From NCBI RefSeq assembly GCF_004519545.1, contig NZ_SDKM01000009.1:62001-126000 (forward strand): DNA of 64,000 nt. The letters are read 5' to 3'. The notes beneath the pieces are model-generated. The model saw only the letters and a program-made list of their open reading frames with translations, did not search any database and had not been told where the DNA came from. Below are positions 13,452 to 22,731 of this stretch, piece after piece. Both the position numbers and the translations under genes were made by a program. How positions within the stretch are numbered: the first letter of the stretch is position 1; the number at the start of each line of letters is the position of its first letter. This DNA is from Nocardioides guangzhouensis (lineage in GTDB: Bacteria; Actinomycetota; Actinomycetes; Propionibacteriales; Nocardioidaceae).

Positions 13452-15164
13452 GTGAGCCAGCAACTGAACGAGCAGCCGACGGCCAGGGTCGACCGGCGTA
13501 CCGTCCTCAAGACCGGGGCCGCCGCCACCGGCGCCGCGGCTGTCGTCGTCGGCACCCGGTCGGCCGGCGCCGCGGAGCGCGTGTTCCGGCACGGCGTGGC
13601 CTCCGGCGATCCGCGCCCCGCAGCGGTGGTGCTGTGGACCCGGGTCACCCCGACCGCCGCCGCGACGCCCGGCTCGGGGAAGGGGCCGCGGGTCACCGTC
13701 CGCTGGCAGGTCGCCACCGACCGGGCGTTCCGGCACCTCGTGCGCCAGGGTCGGTTCGCCACCGGGCCGTCCCGGGACCACACGGTGAAGGTCGACGCGA
13801 CCGGGCTGGCACCGGCCCGGTGGTACTTCTACCGGTTCCTGCTCGACGGGGTCGCCTCGCCGGTCGGCCGCACCCGCACCGCGCCCGCCCACGACTCGGA
13901 CGTCACCCGGCTGCGGCTCGGCGTGGTCAGCTGCGCGAACCTCCAGGCCGGCTGGTTCAGCGCCTACCGGCACCTCGCCGACCGCGACGACCTCGACGCG
14001 GTCCTGCACCTCGGCGACTACCTCTACGAGTACGCCCCCGGCGAGTACGGCTACGGCGTCGGCAACGTCGACGTCCGGCCGCACGACCCGCCGCGGGAGA
14101 TGGTGTCGCTGGCCGACTACCGGCGCCGGCAGGCGCAGTACAAGACGGACCCGGACCTCCGGCGCCTGCACGCGAGGTACCCCTTCATCGCCACCTGGGA
14201 CGACCACGAGGTCGCCAACGACGCCTGGCAGGCGGGCGCGGAGAACCACCAGCCCGACGAGGGCGACTACCGGGCCCGGCGGGCCCGCGCGCACCGGGCG
14301 TACGACGAGTGGATGCCGGTCCGCCTCGACGGCACCGCCGCGCTCGGTGACGGCACCCGGATGTTCCGCCGGCTGCGGTTCGGCCGGCTGGCCGAGCTGA
14401 GCATGCTCGACCTGCGCACCTACCGCGACCAGCAGGTCGCCTCCTCGGTGCCCGGCTCGCCGGTCGGCCCGGTCGCCGACCCCGCGCTGAGCGACCCCGA
14501 CCGCACCATGACCGGCCGCGCCCAGCTCGACTGGCTCAAGGACGGGCTGCGCACCGGTGGCGCCCAGTGGAAGCTGGTCGGCAACCCGGTGATGATCGCG
14601 CCGGTCACCTTCGCCCAGCTCCCGCACGACGTGCTCGACCCGGTCAACGACGTGACCGGGCTGCTGCCGCGCGACGGCCTGGCCTACAACGCGGACCAGT
14701 GGGACGGCTACACCGACGACCGGCGCGAGGTGTTCACCCACCTGCGCGACCACGGGGTCCGGGACACGGTCTTCCTCACCGGCGACATCCACTCCGGCTG
14801 GGCCTGCGAGCTCCCGCTCGACGCGGCGACGTACCCGCTCGGTGAGAGCGCCGGTGTCGAGCTGGTCTGCTCGTCGGTCACCTCCAACAACCTCAAGGAC
14901 ATCACCGGCTCGCCCCCGCGCACCACGTCGCTGGCGGTCGAGACCACGATCAAGGCCAACAACCGGCACGTGAAGTACCTCGACTTCGACAGTCACGGCT
15001 TCTCCGTGCTCGACGTGACGCCCGAGCGGGTGCAGATGGACTGGTTCGTGATCGGCGACCGCGCCGACCGCGGCACCCCGGCGAGCTGGACCGCGTCCTG
15101 GGCGACCGACTCCGGCACCCAGCGGCTGCGCCCGGTCGACCGACCCGTCGGAGGCACCCGGTGA
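13452..15164 (+). CDS. phoD: Alkaline phosphatase D (PhoD) family protein, Tat-exported
   Basis: 570 aa from a GTG. The N-terminus has a twin-arginine signal (DRRTVLKTGAAATGAAAVVV), so the folded metalloenzyme is exported. PhoD landmarks follow: an N-terminal Ig-like domain (VFRHGVASGDPRPAAVVLWT), LHLGDYLYEYAPGEY, TWDDHEVANDAW, and FLTGDIHSGWACEL, which together bind the Ca/Fe active-site metals. It hydrolyses phosphomonoesters or diesters outside the cell. Its stop overlaps the start of a second Tat-exported phosphatase, forming a two-gene operon likely linked to phosphate scavenging. Confidence 0.93.
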   Translation: MSQQLNEQPTARVDRRTVLKTGAAATGAAAVVVGTRSAGAAERVFRHGVASGDPRPAAVVLWTRVTPTAAATPGSGKGPRVTVRWQVATDRAFRHLVRQGRFATGPSRDHTVKVDATGLAPARWYFYRFLLDGVASPVGRTRTAPAHDSDVTRLRLGVVSCANLQAGWFSAYRHLADRDDLDAVLHLGDYLYEYAPGEYGYGVGNVDVRPHDPPREMVSLADYRRRQAQYKTDPDLRRLHARYPFIATWDDHEVANDAWQAGAENHQPDEGDYRARRARAHRAYDEWMPVRLDGTAALGDGTRMFRRLRFGRLAELSMLDLRTYRDQQVASSVPGSPVGPVADPALSDPDRTMTGRAQLDWLKDGLRTGGAQWKLVGNPVMIAPVTFAQLPHDVLDPVNDVTGLLPRDGLAYNADQWDGYTDDRREVFTHLRDHGVRDTVFLTGDIHSGWACELPLDAATYPLGESAGVELVCSSVTSNNLKDITGSPPRTTSLAVETTIKANNRHVKYLDFDSHGFSVLDVTPERVQMDWFVIGDRADRGTPASWTASWATDSGTQRLRPVDRPVGGTR

Positions 15165-16408
15165 CCCGGCTCCGACGACGCGCGTTCCTCGAGGTGCTCG
15201 GCGCCGGCGGGGCCACCCTCGCTTTCTCCTCGGCGGTCGGCGCCGCGACCGCCGCCCCGCGGAAGCGTAGCTACGTGCTGGTCCTCGACGGCTGCCGGCC
15301 GGACGAGATCGACAGCGGCCTGATGCCGACGGTGCAGGGGCTGCGTGACGGCGGCACGCACTACCCGCGGGCCAGCTCGCTCCCGGTGATGGAGACCATC
15401 CCCAACCACGTGATGATGATGACCGGGGTGCGTCCGGACCGGAACGGCGTGCCGGCCAACGCGATCTTCGACCGCGGGCTGGGCGCGGTGCGCGACCTCG
15501 ACCGGGCCTCCGACATCCGTGCGACCACGGTGATCGAGCAGCTCAACCGGAGCGGCCGGACCACCGGCACCGTGCTGAGCAAGGAGTACCTCTACGGCGT
15601 CTTCGGCGCCCGCGCCACGCACCGCTGGGAGCCGGAGCCCGTGGTGCCGGTCTCGGGGCACGCCCCCGACATCGTCACCGTCGACGCGGCGATCACGATG
15701 GTCGAGCAATTCGACCCGCACCTGGTCTTCGTGAACCTCGGTGACATCGACCGGCTCGGCCACAGCGACGTCACCGGTACGACGGGCGAGGCGGCGCGGC
15801 GGACGGCGCTGGCCTCGGCGGACCTGCAGGTGAAGCGGTTCGTCGACCTGCTCCGCTCGACCGGGCGCTGGGAGTCCTCGTTGCTGGTGGTGCTGGCCGA
15901 CCACTCGATGGACTGGTCGCTGCCGCACCGGCTGATCAGCCTGCAGCCGCTGCTCGACGCCGACCCGCTGCTGGCCGGCAGGGTCCGGATCGCGCAGAAC
16001 GGCGGCGCCGACCTGCTCTACTGGACCGGCCCGGACGGGCAGCGGCAAGCGGCGGTCGACCGGATGCGGACGATCGCGGCCGGGCACCCCGGCGTGCTGG
16101 CGGCGCATGACCGGGTCGCGGAGCGCGCGTGGCTGCGGCTCGGCGCGCGGGCCGGCGACGTGCTCGTCTGGTGCCGGGCCGGGTGGCGGTTCTCCGACCC
16201 CGACCAGACCTCGAACCCGATCCCGGGCAACCACGGGCACCCGGCGACGTACCCGATCCCGTTCTTCCTGGCCGGCGGCCACCCCGTCGTACGGCGCGGG
16301 GTCACCGAGGGCGCGCACGCCCGGACCGTGGACGTCGCGCCGACCGTGGCGGCGTACTTCGGGCTGCCGGCTCCGGCCGGCGGCTGGGACGGCACCTCCC
16401 GCCTCTGA
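15161..16408 (+). CDS. Alkaline phosphatase superfamily phosphodiesterase, Tat-exported
   Basis: 415 aa from the GTG overlapping the phoD stop. It starts with a Tat signal (LRRRAFLEVLGAGGATLAFS). The core is the type I phosphodiesterase/nucleotide pyrophosphatase fold: YVLVLDGCRPDEID (first metal Asp), the nucleophile segment SLPVMETIPNHVMMMTGVRP, VNLGDIDRLGHSDVT and VVLADHSMDWS with a late HGHPATYPIPF. It probably cleaves phosphodiesters or pyrophosphates outside the cell, together with PhoD. The stop is followed within 7 nt by a 22-bp tandem repeat array. Confidence 0.85.
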   Translation: MTRLRRRAFLEVLGAGGATLAFSSAVGAATAAPRKRSYVLVLDGCRPDEIDSGLMPTVQGLRDGGTHYPRASSLPVMETIPNHVMMMTGVRPDRNGVPANAIFDRGLGAVRDLDRASDIRATTVIEQLNRSGRTTGTVLSKEYLYGVFGARATHRWEPEPVVPVSGHAPDIVTVDAAITMVEQFDPHLVFVNLGDIDRLGHSDVTGTTGEAARRTALASADLQVKRFVDLLRSTGRWESSLLVVLADHSMDWSLPHRLISLQPLLDADPLLAGRVRIAQNGGADLLYWTGPDGQRQAAVDRMRTIAAGHPGVLAAHDRVAERAWLRLGARAGDVLVWCRAGWRFSDPDQTSNPIPGNHGHPATYPIPFFLAGGHPVVRRGVTEGAHARTVDVAPTVAAYFGLPAPAGGWDGTSRL

Positions 16409-16414
16409 CCCGTT

Positions 16415-16600
16415 CGTTGACTTGCGCTTCGCTCAGCGTTGAGTTGCGCCCCGCTCACCGTTGACTCGCGCCCCGCTCACCGTTGACTCGCGCCTGGCTG
16501 TGATGCCGGACCGAGGGAGGCGCCACTGAACGGTCAGGCGAGCGCCACTCAACGGACAGGGAGGCGCAACTCAACGGGCAGGGAGGCGCGACTCAGCCGG
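16415..16600. repeat. Two 4x22-bp tandem arrays in inverted orientation
   Basis: Units beginning CGTTGA follow each other at 16415, 16437, 16459 and 16481, exactly 22 bp apart (core GTTGAGTTGCGCCCCGCTCA with changes). After a short spacer, four reverse-complement units place ACTCAACGG-like cores at 16525, 16547, 16569 and 16591, again 22 bp apart. The last reversed unit contains the stop codon of the helicase gene. The whole can fold into a long imperfect hairpin between convergent genes. The same family occurs at 19175-19258. Confidence 0.85.
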
Positions 16601-18647
16601 CTGAGGACGCGAGCCGAGCCAGCGCCTTGCGGACAACAGCCGGGTCGGTTGTGGTCCACATCGGCGGGAGGCTGGCCTTGAGGAAGCCGCCGTAGCGGGC
16701 GGTGACCAGTCGCGGGTCGAGGACCGCCACCACGCCCTTGTCGGTGGTGCTGCGGATCAGCCGGCCGCTGCCCTGTGCCAGCAGCAGCGCGGCATGAGTG
16801 GCCGCGACCTGCATGAAGCCGTTGCCGCCGGACTGGTCGGCGGCCCGCTGCCGGGCCGACATCAGCGGGTCGTCGGGCCGCGGGAACGGGATCCGGTCGA
16901 TCAACACGAGCTGGCAGGTGTCGCCGGGGACGTCGAGCCCCTGCCAGAGGCTGAGCGTGCCGAACAGGCAGGTGTGGGGGTCCTCGACGAACTGCCGGGC
17001 CAGCTCGGGCAGCTGGGCGTCGCCCTGGGCGAGCGTGGTGAGGTGCGGCAGCCGGGCCCGGACCTCCTCGGCGGCCGTCTCGGCGGCGCGACGGCTGGAG
17101 AACAGGCCGAGCGTGCGCCCCTCGGCGGCGTCGACCAGCTCCACGATCTCGTCGAGCTGCGCCTTCCCGAGCCCGTTTCGGCCGGGTGACGGCAGGTGCC
17201 GGGCGACGTACAGGATCGCCTGCTTGCCGTAGTCGAACGGTGACCCGACGTCGATCCCCCTCCACGGCAGCACCTCCTCGTCGGGACCCGAGGACTCGTC
17301 GACCACCTCGCCCACCGGTTCGGTGGGGATCCGCTCGGACGGTTTGAGGCCGACCGACGAGGCGACCACGGAGAAGTCGCCGCCGAGCATCAGGGTGGCA
17401 CTGGTGAACACCACGGTCTTGTCGCGCAGGAGCTTGTCGCGCATCGGCCCCCAGACCTGGAGCGGGGCCACGCACAGCTGCGGGCCGCCGCGGGCCGGCT
17501 CCCGGTCGTTGCGCCAGAGCACGTCGGATTCGAGGTCGGCAGCCATCCGCTCGGCGTGGTTGAAGACCTCCTGGACACCGGCCCGGGCCTGCGACCGGCC
17601 GGCGTCGGCGTCGCCCTCGCCCTCCTTGGGGAACGCGCCGAGGCAGGCCCTGGCGGCGTCGCGCACCAGCACCAGGGCGTCGGCGAGGTCGGCCGGGATC
17701 CGGTCGATGCGGCCGGGCTCGGACTGGGCCAGTGCTCCCTCCAACGCGCCGGCGGCGTCGTCGAGGTCGTCGGCCTCGCTGCCCTCGACCCAGCGCTGGG
17801 CCCGCCGCGCGGCCCGCTCGACGTCGCCGGTGCTGAGCTCGTCGGTCGCGGCCTGGGTGATCCGCGCGGTCACCTCGTGGGCCTCGTCGACGACCACGAC
17901 GTCGTACTCCGGGATCATGGGGACGCCCTCGATCGCGTCGATCGCGAGCAGGCTGTGGTTGGTGATCACGAGCTGGGACTCGGCGGCGCGGTCCCGCGCC
18001 CGCTCCGCGAAACACTCGTCGCCGAACGCGCAGCGGCTCCGGCCCAGACACTCCCGGGCACTCACCGAGACCTGGCGCCACAACCGGTCGGTGTGCCGGG
18101 GCGCGTGGTCGCGCTCCCCGGTGCCGTCGTTCTCCGCCTGCTCCTCGGCCCAGGCGCGGAGCTCGAGGACCTGCTTGCCCATCGAGCCCTCGGGGACGTC
18201 GACCAGCACCCCTTGGTCGTCGGGAACGCCCTCGCGGATCCGATGCAGGCACGCGTAGTTGGAGCGCCCCTTGAGCACGGCGTAGGACGACGAGACACCC
18301 TGCTCGTGCTCGATGGCCTCGACCAGCCGCGGGAGGTCGCGCTCGACGAGCTGGTGCTGGAGCGCGAGTGTCGCGGTGGCCACCACGACCCGCTTGTGGT
18401 GCAGCATCGACGGCACCAGGTAGGCCAGCGACTTGCCGGTGCCGGTGCCGGCCTGGACGAGCAGGTGCAGCCCGTCGTCGAAGGACCGGGCCACCTCCTC
18501 GGCCATCTGGACCTGGCCGGGCCGCTCCTGGCCGCCGAGCGCCTCGACCGCCTCCGCGAGCACCTCGCGCACGCGGCTCGGCGCCAGCCGGCGGTGGCCG
18601 CGCGACCCCCGCCCGGTCGGCGTCTCGGTAGGCACGTCGTCAGGCAC
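16593..18647 (-). CDS. DinG/XPD-like superfamily 2 ATP-dependent helicase
   Basis: 684 aa from a GTG 6 nt after TAGGGT (minus strand), so probably leaderless. Motif I is LLVQAGTGTGKSLAYL (about residues 61-76), motif II is VVVDEAHEVTAR, and late motifs include GLFSSRRAAETA, LFGTLSLWQGLDVPG and QGSGRLIRSTTD. Cysteines in NYACLHRI and CLGRSRCAFGDECF form the 4Fe-4S cluster of this family. Such helicases unwind 5'-tailed DNA, R-loops and G-quadruplexes in repair. Its place near lexA is conserved in actinobacteria, though I see no SOS box directly upstream. Confidence 0.93.
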   Translation of the reverse strand: MPDDVPTETPTGRGSRGHRRLAPSRVREVLAEAVEALGGQERPGQVQMAEEVARSFDDGLHLLVQAGTGTGKSLAYLVPSMLHHKRVVVATATLALQHQLVERDLPRLVEAIEHEQGVSSSYAVLKGRSNYACLHRIREGVPDDQGVLVDVPEGSMGKQVLELRAWAEEQAENDGTGERDHAPRHTDRLWRQVSVSARECLGRSRCAFGDECFAERARDRAAESQLVITNHSLLAIDAIEGVPMIPEYDVVVVDEAHEVTARITQAATDELSTGDVERAARRAQRWVEGSEADDLDDAAGALEGALAQSEPGRIDRIPADLADALVLVRDAARACLGAFPKEGEGDADAGRSQARAGVQEVFNHAERMAADLESDVLWRNDREPARGGPQLCVAPLQVWGPMRDKLLRDKTVVFTSATLMLGGDFSVVASSVGLKPSERIPTEPVGEVVDESSGPDEEVLPWRGIDVGSPFDYGKQAILYVARHLPSPGRNGLGKAQLDEIVELVDAAEGRTLGLFSSRRAAETAAEEVRARLPHLTTLAQGDAQLPELARQFVEDPHTCLFGTLSLWQGLDVPGDTCQLVLIDRIPFPRPDDPLMSARQRAADQSGGNGFMQVAATHAALLLAQGSGRLIRSTTDKGVVAVLDPRLVTARYGGFLKASLPPMWTTTDPAVVRKALARLASSAG

Positions 18648-18688
18648 CCGAGCACCCTATCCGCGGGCGCCCACACGGGGGCCGGGGG

Positions 18689-19093
18689 CTAGCAGGTGTC
18701 CTGGACGTCGGTGACCAGCGTCTTCACCGAGCTGGTGACCGCGGGCACCGCGGAGACCACGGCCGCCAGGTTGCTGCCGTTCGGTTCGTCGGCAGCCGCC
18801 TTGAGGCTGGCGGTCAGGGTCGACACCGCGGCATCGACGGCGTCGACCTGGCTGGAGAACTCCGACGAGGCGTCCGACTTCAGCTGCGTCAGGTCGTCGC
18901 GGACGTTGGTCAGCCCCTCCTTCAGGTCGGCGAGCCCGTTCGAGGACGTGACGTCGATCGAGGTGAAGTCGTCGATCGCGGCCTTGAGGTCCTTCGCGGA
19001 GGAGCAGACCGCGGGTTGGTCGTCGCCGCCGCAGGCGGCGAGCAAGACGCTGAGCAGCAGGGCGCTCGCGGCGACCGCCAGGGGACTCTTCAT
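18689..19093 (-). CDS. Small lipoprotein, function unknown
   Basis: 134 aa from the ATG at 19093; a longer upstream frame lacks a signal. The signal peptide ends in a lipobox (SVLLAACGG), so the protein is anchored to the outer face of the membrane. The mature part is helical and rich in Asp, Ser and Ala (KAAIDDFTSIDVTSSNGLAD, then LTNVRDDLTQLKSDASSEFS), with a possible helical-bundle or coiled-coil form. The C-terminal Cys could pair with the Cys at PAVCSS. I do not recognise the family. Confidence 0.75.
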   Translation of the reverse strand: MKSPLAVAASALLLSVLLAACGGDDQPAVCSSAKDLKAAIDDFTSIDVTSSNGLADLKEGLTNVRDDLTQLKSDASSEFSSQVDAVDAAVSTLTASLKAAADEPNGSNLAAVVSAVPAVTSSVKTLVTDVQDTC

Positions 19094-19174
19094 ACCCGAC
19101 ACCGTAGGGACGCGGGTGCGCCGCTGAGCAGGGCCGAAAGACCCGCGGACGCGCGCCCGACCGCTCAGCACCAC

Positions 19175-19258
19175 GCAACTCAACACCCAGCGAGGCGCAA
19201 CTCAACACCCAGCGAGGCGCAACTCACCACCCAGCGAGGCGCAACTCAACGCACTGGT
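19175..19258. repeat. Four 22-bp tandem repeats just after the secDF stop
   Basis: GCAACTCAAC cores lie at 19175, 19197, 19219 and 19241, exactly 22 bp apart; the unit also contains CCCAGCGAGGC. It is the family seen at 16415-16600, in the orientation of its second array. On the secDF (minus) strand each unit contains TGAGTTGCGCC, and the array starts within 10 nt of the stop codon. Confidence 0.85.
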
Positions 19259-21537
19259 CAGACGACCGCGCCGGAGTCCTGGGGGTCGCGGACCCTCTTC
19301 TCCTTCTTCGACCGCTCGAGCGGCCAGCGCTGCTGGAGGTAGGTCAGCAGCGGGGTGGCGGTGAAGACCGAGGAGTAGGTGCCGATGAGCAGGCCGAGCA
19401 GGAGCGCGATCGAGAAGTCCCGCAGCGAGTCGCCGCCGAGGACCGCGAGCGCGGCCAGGATGATCATCGCACCGAGCCCGGTGTTGACCGTGCGCGGCAT
19501 CGTCTCGACCGCGGCCTTGTTGGCGATCGCGGCGAAGTCGCCGCTGCTGGTCCCGTGCCAGCGCTCGCGGATCCGGTCGAAGACCACGACCGTGTCGTTG
19601 ACCGAGAGACCGATGATGGTCAGCGCCGCGGCCAGGAAGATGCCGTCGATCGGCTTGTCGAGCCAGGCGAAGACACCGGTCACGATGATCACGTCGTGGA
19701 ACATCGCGAGCACCGCGGACAGGCCGAACGTCCACTTGAAGCGGATCGCGAGGTAGAGCATCTGCACCGCCAGCGCGATGCCGAACGCGAGCAACGCCTT
19801 GTTGCGCAGCTCCTCGCCGAGGCTGGGTGCGATCTCGTTGTCGGAGAGCACCTCGGCACCGCCGGCCTCCTGCGCCAGGGACTCCTCGATCGCGTCGCGC
19901 TCGGCGTCGGAGATGTCGCCGGCGCGCACGGTGATGACGGGGTTCTCCTGGTTCTGCTGGGTGGACTCCTGCACGACTGCCTCGGGAACGCCGGCGTCGG
20001 CCACCAGCTCCCGGGCCCGGTCGGCGGAGACCGGCGTGTTCGTCGTGTAGTCGACGACCCTGCCGCCGGTGAACTCGAGGCCGAGGTTGAGCCCGGCGCC
20101 GAAGATGCCCACCAGCGACAGCAGCAGGGCCGCGCCCGAGATGCCGAGCCACAGGTTGCGGCGCTTCATCAGGTCCGGGTTGGTGCGGTTGAGCCAATCG
20201 CGGACCCGGCCGCTGTTGGCCAGGCCGCTGACCTTCGGGTGCTTCGTGACGTACTTCGTCGCGACACCGATCTCCGTGAGCACCCGGGCGATGACCAGCG
20301 CCGAGATCATCGAGGCCACCACACCGATGGACAGCGTGACACCGAAGCCCTTGACCGGGCCGGAGGCGAGGATGAACAGCAGCGCCGCGGCCAGCAGCGT
20401 GGTCACGTTGGAGTCGATGATCGCGGTCCACGCCTTGTTGAACCCGATCTGGAGGGCGCGGCGCATGCCGGCCCGCGGGTTCTCGGCGTACTCCTCCCTC
20501 GCTCTCTCGAACACAAGCACGTTGGCGTCGATGGCCAGGCCGATCGCGAGCACGAAGCCGGCCAGGCCGGGCAGGGTCAGCGTGGAGCCGAGCACGAGCA
20601 GCAGGGCGTAGGCGAGCACGGCGTACGACGTGAGCGCGATCGCCGCGAGGAAGCCGACGAAGCGGTAGACGAAGACGATGAAGATACCGGTCAGCACGAG
20701 GCCGATCAGGCCGGCCTTGGCGGAGGCCTCGATGGCCGCGTCGCCGAGGGTCGGGCCGACCGTGCTGGAGGAGATCTGCTCGACCTCGAGCGGCAGCGCG
20801 CCGCCCTGGATCAGCAGAGCGAGGTCACGCGCCTCCTGCTCACCGAAGCTGCCGGAGATGTTGGTGCCGCCGCGGATCTCGCTGCCGCAGGGCACGGAGA
20901 CGTCGGGCGAGGAGATGATGCCGCCGTCGAGCACGATCGCGATCCGGCCGGGGTCTCCCTCCTCGCAGGCGGCCTTCCGGCTGAGCTCGGCGAACGCGTC
21001 CGAGCCTTTGCCGTCGAAGTCGACGCTGACCTCCCAGCCCACGCCCTGCTGCGGCTGGACCGCGTCGGCGCTGTCGATCTCCGCGCCGGAGAGGGCGGCG
21101 GGCCCGAGCTGGAGGATCTCGCCGGTCTCGGTGTCCTGGACGTTGGACCGCTTCGAGGTGTCGGGCTCCTCGTCGGCCTGCTGGGCCTGACCGATCACCG
21201 GGTGCACGGTGAGCTGCGCGGTACGGCCGATGACCTCCTTGGCCTGCTCGGGGTCCTGCACGTCGGGGAGCTCGACGAGGATCCGGTCCTCGCCGACGCG
21301 CGCCAGCGTGGGCTCGGTGACGCCGAGGGCGTCGACGCGGCCGCGGAGGATCTCGATGGCGCGGTCGACGTTGGTGGCGTTGGCCTCGACACCGTTGGTG
21401 TCCTTGGCCTGCAGCATGATCTGGGTGCCGCCGCGGAGGTCCAGGCCGAGCCGGGGCTTGACGTTCAGGGCCAGGGCCACGCACCCGGCCAGGAGGCCGA
21501 GCACGAGCAGGAGTCGGAGGAAGGCGCCGCGGGACAT
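19258..21537 (-). CDS. secDF: Fused protein-export membrane protein SecDF
   Basis: 759 aa. SecD and SecF use the proton gradient to pull proteins out of the SecYEG channel. Here both are in one chain: the SecD part (about 1-425) begins with a membrane helix and RLGLDLRGGTQIMLQ and ends with its six-helix bundle; the SecF part (about 440-750) has LGLEFTGGRVVDYTTN and a second bundle. In most actinobacteria I know, SecD and SecF are separate genes. The ATG at 21537 is chosen for AGGGAGG 9 nt upstream; starts at 21546 or 21570 are possible. The extracytoplasmic P1 region has an Asp/Glu/Gln-rich insertion. Confidence 0.93.
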   Translation of the reverse strand: MSRGAFLRLLLVLGLLAGCVALALNVKPRLGLDLRGGTQIMLQAKDTNGVEANATNVDRAIEILRGRVDALGVTEPTLARVGEDRILVELPDVQDPEQAKEVIGRTAQLTVHPVIGQAQQADEEPDTSKRSNVQDTETGEILQLGPAALSGAEIDSADAVQPQQGVGWEVSVDFDGKGSDAFAELSRKAACEEGDPGRIAIVLDGGIISSPDVSVPCGSEIRGGTNISGSFGEQEARDLALLIQGGALPLEVEQISSSTVGPTLGDAAIEASAKAGLIGLVLTGIFIVFVYRFVGFLAAIALTSYAVLAYALLLVLGSTLTLPGLAGFVLAIGLAIDANVLVFERAREEYAENPRAGMRRALQIGFNKAWTAIIDSNVTTLLAAALLFILASGPVKGFGVTLSIGVVASMISALVIARVLTEIGVATKYVTKHPKVSGLANSGRVRDWLNRTNPDLMKRRNLWLGISGAALLLSLVGIFGAGLNLGLEFTGGRVVDYTTNTPVSADRARELVADAGVPEAVVQESTQQNQENPVITVRAGDISDAERDAIEESLAQEAGGAEVLSDNEIAPSLGEELRNKALLAFGIALAVQMLYLAIRFKWTFGLSAVLAMFHDVIIVTGVFAWLDKPIDGIFLAAALTIIGLSVNDTVVVFDRIRERWHGTSSGDFAAIANKAAVETMPRTVNTGLGAMIILAALAVLGGDSLRDFSIALLLGLLIGTYSSVFTATPLLTYLQQRWPLERSKKEKRVRDPQDSGAVV

Positions 21538-21633
21538 GCGGGCCATCCTCCCTGAAGTGGCAGGTGTCACCCAATCGGGCGGGTGGGATGTGACCGGGTC
21601 GTGACCCGAGGGCCCGGACCAGGGGAACCACGT

Positions 21634-21677
21634 ACGGCGCGACGCCGGGTCACGGAGGGGACCCGGCGCCGCGCCGT
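21634..21677. terminator. Long GC hairpin between the Tat-exported isomerase gene and secDF
   Basis: ACGGCGCGACGCCGGGTC (21634-21651) pairs with GACCCGGCGCCGCGCCGT (21660-21677) with one mismatch. It lies just past the stop of the last sugar-operon gene (minus strand) and probably ends that transcript. Confidence 0.7.
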
Positions 21678-21700
21678 GGCTGGTGTGGTGGTCGGACAGG

Positions 21701-22654
21701 TCAGAAACGCAGTCCGCGCAGGTAGGCGTAGCCCACGTCCGCGGTCTGGATCGGCGTCACGTCGGGGCTGTCGTTCTCGACGATGTACTCCTCGACCTGG
21801 TGCGCCCGGAAGATGCGCGCGAATTCGATGTAGCCGGTGCCGAGGTCGGCGTGGTCGCCGTTGGCCGGGTTGCGGTCCTTCACGTGGTACTGCCGGACCT
21901 GCTGCGGCGTGGACAGAACCGTGTCGATCGCGAAGTCGATCGAGTCGGCGTCGCTCATGCCCAGGCCCTTGCCGCCGGTGACCGCCCAGTAGAGGTCGAC
22001 CTCGAGGTGCACCAGCGCCGGGTCGAGCTCGCTGGTGAGCACGTCCCACGGGGTCACCCCGCCGCCGAGGTCGGTCGTGAACTCGTGCGCGTGGTTGTGG
22101 TAGCCGTAGGCCAGGCCGAGCATCCGGGCGGCGGCGGCCTCGGTGTTCATCTGCTCCGCCCAGGTCTGCCACTGCGCGAGCGACGCCGAGGCGAGGTAGG
22201 GCACGTTGACGTAGCGCTGCCCCATCGTGACCGCGTTCGCGAGCTTGGTCTCGAGCGCGGCGGGCGTGGCACTGATCCCGTCGTGGCTCGACGAGGCCCG
22301 GATGCCGAGCCCGTCCAGCAGGGACCGGAGCTGCGCCGCGGTCCGGCCGTAGTAGCCGGCCAGCTCCACGCGCGGGTAGCCGGTGTCGGCGAGGTGCGCC
22401 AGGGTCTGCTCGACTCCGGCGCCGGTCATGATGGAGCGGAGCGTGTAGAGCTGGATGCTGATCCTGCCCGGCGGCACGGGCCGCCCCCGGGCGGGCTTCT
22501 TCGCGGGGGCCAGGGCCCCCGCGGGACCGGCCGTCCCGAGAACCGCCACTCCCGCAGCGGTCGCGAGGGAGCCGCGCAGGAACGAGCGTCGACTGGCGCC
22601 GCGCCGCTCCAGGGAGTCGCGCAGCGCTCCCTCACCGTCATAGCCGTAGCACAT
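21701..22654 (-). CDS. Tat-exported sugar phosphate isomerase/epimerase-like TIM-barrel protein
   Basis: 317 aa. A twin-arginine signal (RRSFLRGSLATAAGVAVLG) precedes an AP-endonuclease-2-like TIM barrel (QLYTLRSIMTGAGVEQTLAH, GYPRVELAGYYGRTAAQL, LAYGYHNHAHEF, VHLEVDLYWAVTGG, YHVKDRNP), with conserved His/Glu/Asp metal ligands. Such exported isomerase-like enzymes act on sugars outside the cytoplasm; recent work links the family to 3-keto-glycoside conversion. It is the last gene of the sugar operon, 77 bp after the next isomerase. The reaction is unknown. Confidence 0.85.
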   Translation of the reverse strand: MCYGYDGEGALRDSLERRGASRRSFLRGSLATAAGVAVLGTAGPAGALAPAKKPARGRPVPPGRISIQLYTLRSIMTGAGVEQTLAHLADTGYPRVELAGYYGRTAAQLRSLLDGLGIRASSSHDGISATPAALETKLANAVTMGQRYVNVPYLASASLAQWQTWAEQMNTEAAAARMLGLAYGYHNHAHEFTTDLGGGVTPWDVLTSELDPALVHLEVDLYWAVTGGKGLGMSDADSIDFAIDTVLSTPQQVRQYHVKDRNPANGDHADLGTGYIEFARIFRAHQVEEYIVENDSPDVTPIQTADVGYAYLRGLRF

Positions 22655-22731
22655 GTGGATCGTCCTTCCTCGTGGTTGACACCTGGTGTGGTCCCCCGCT
22701 CCCCCCGCGTGCTGGTCCCCCTCTGTCCCCG

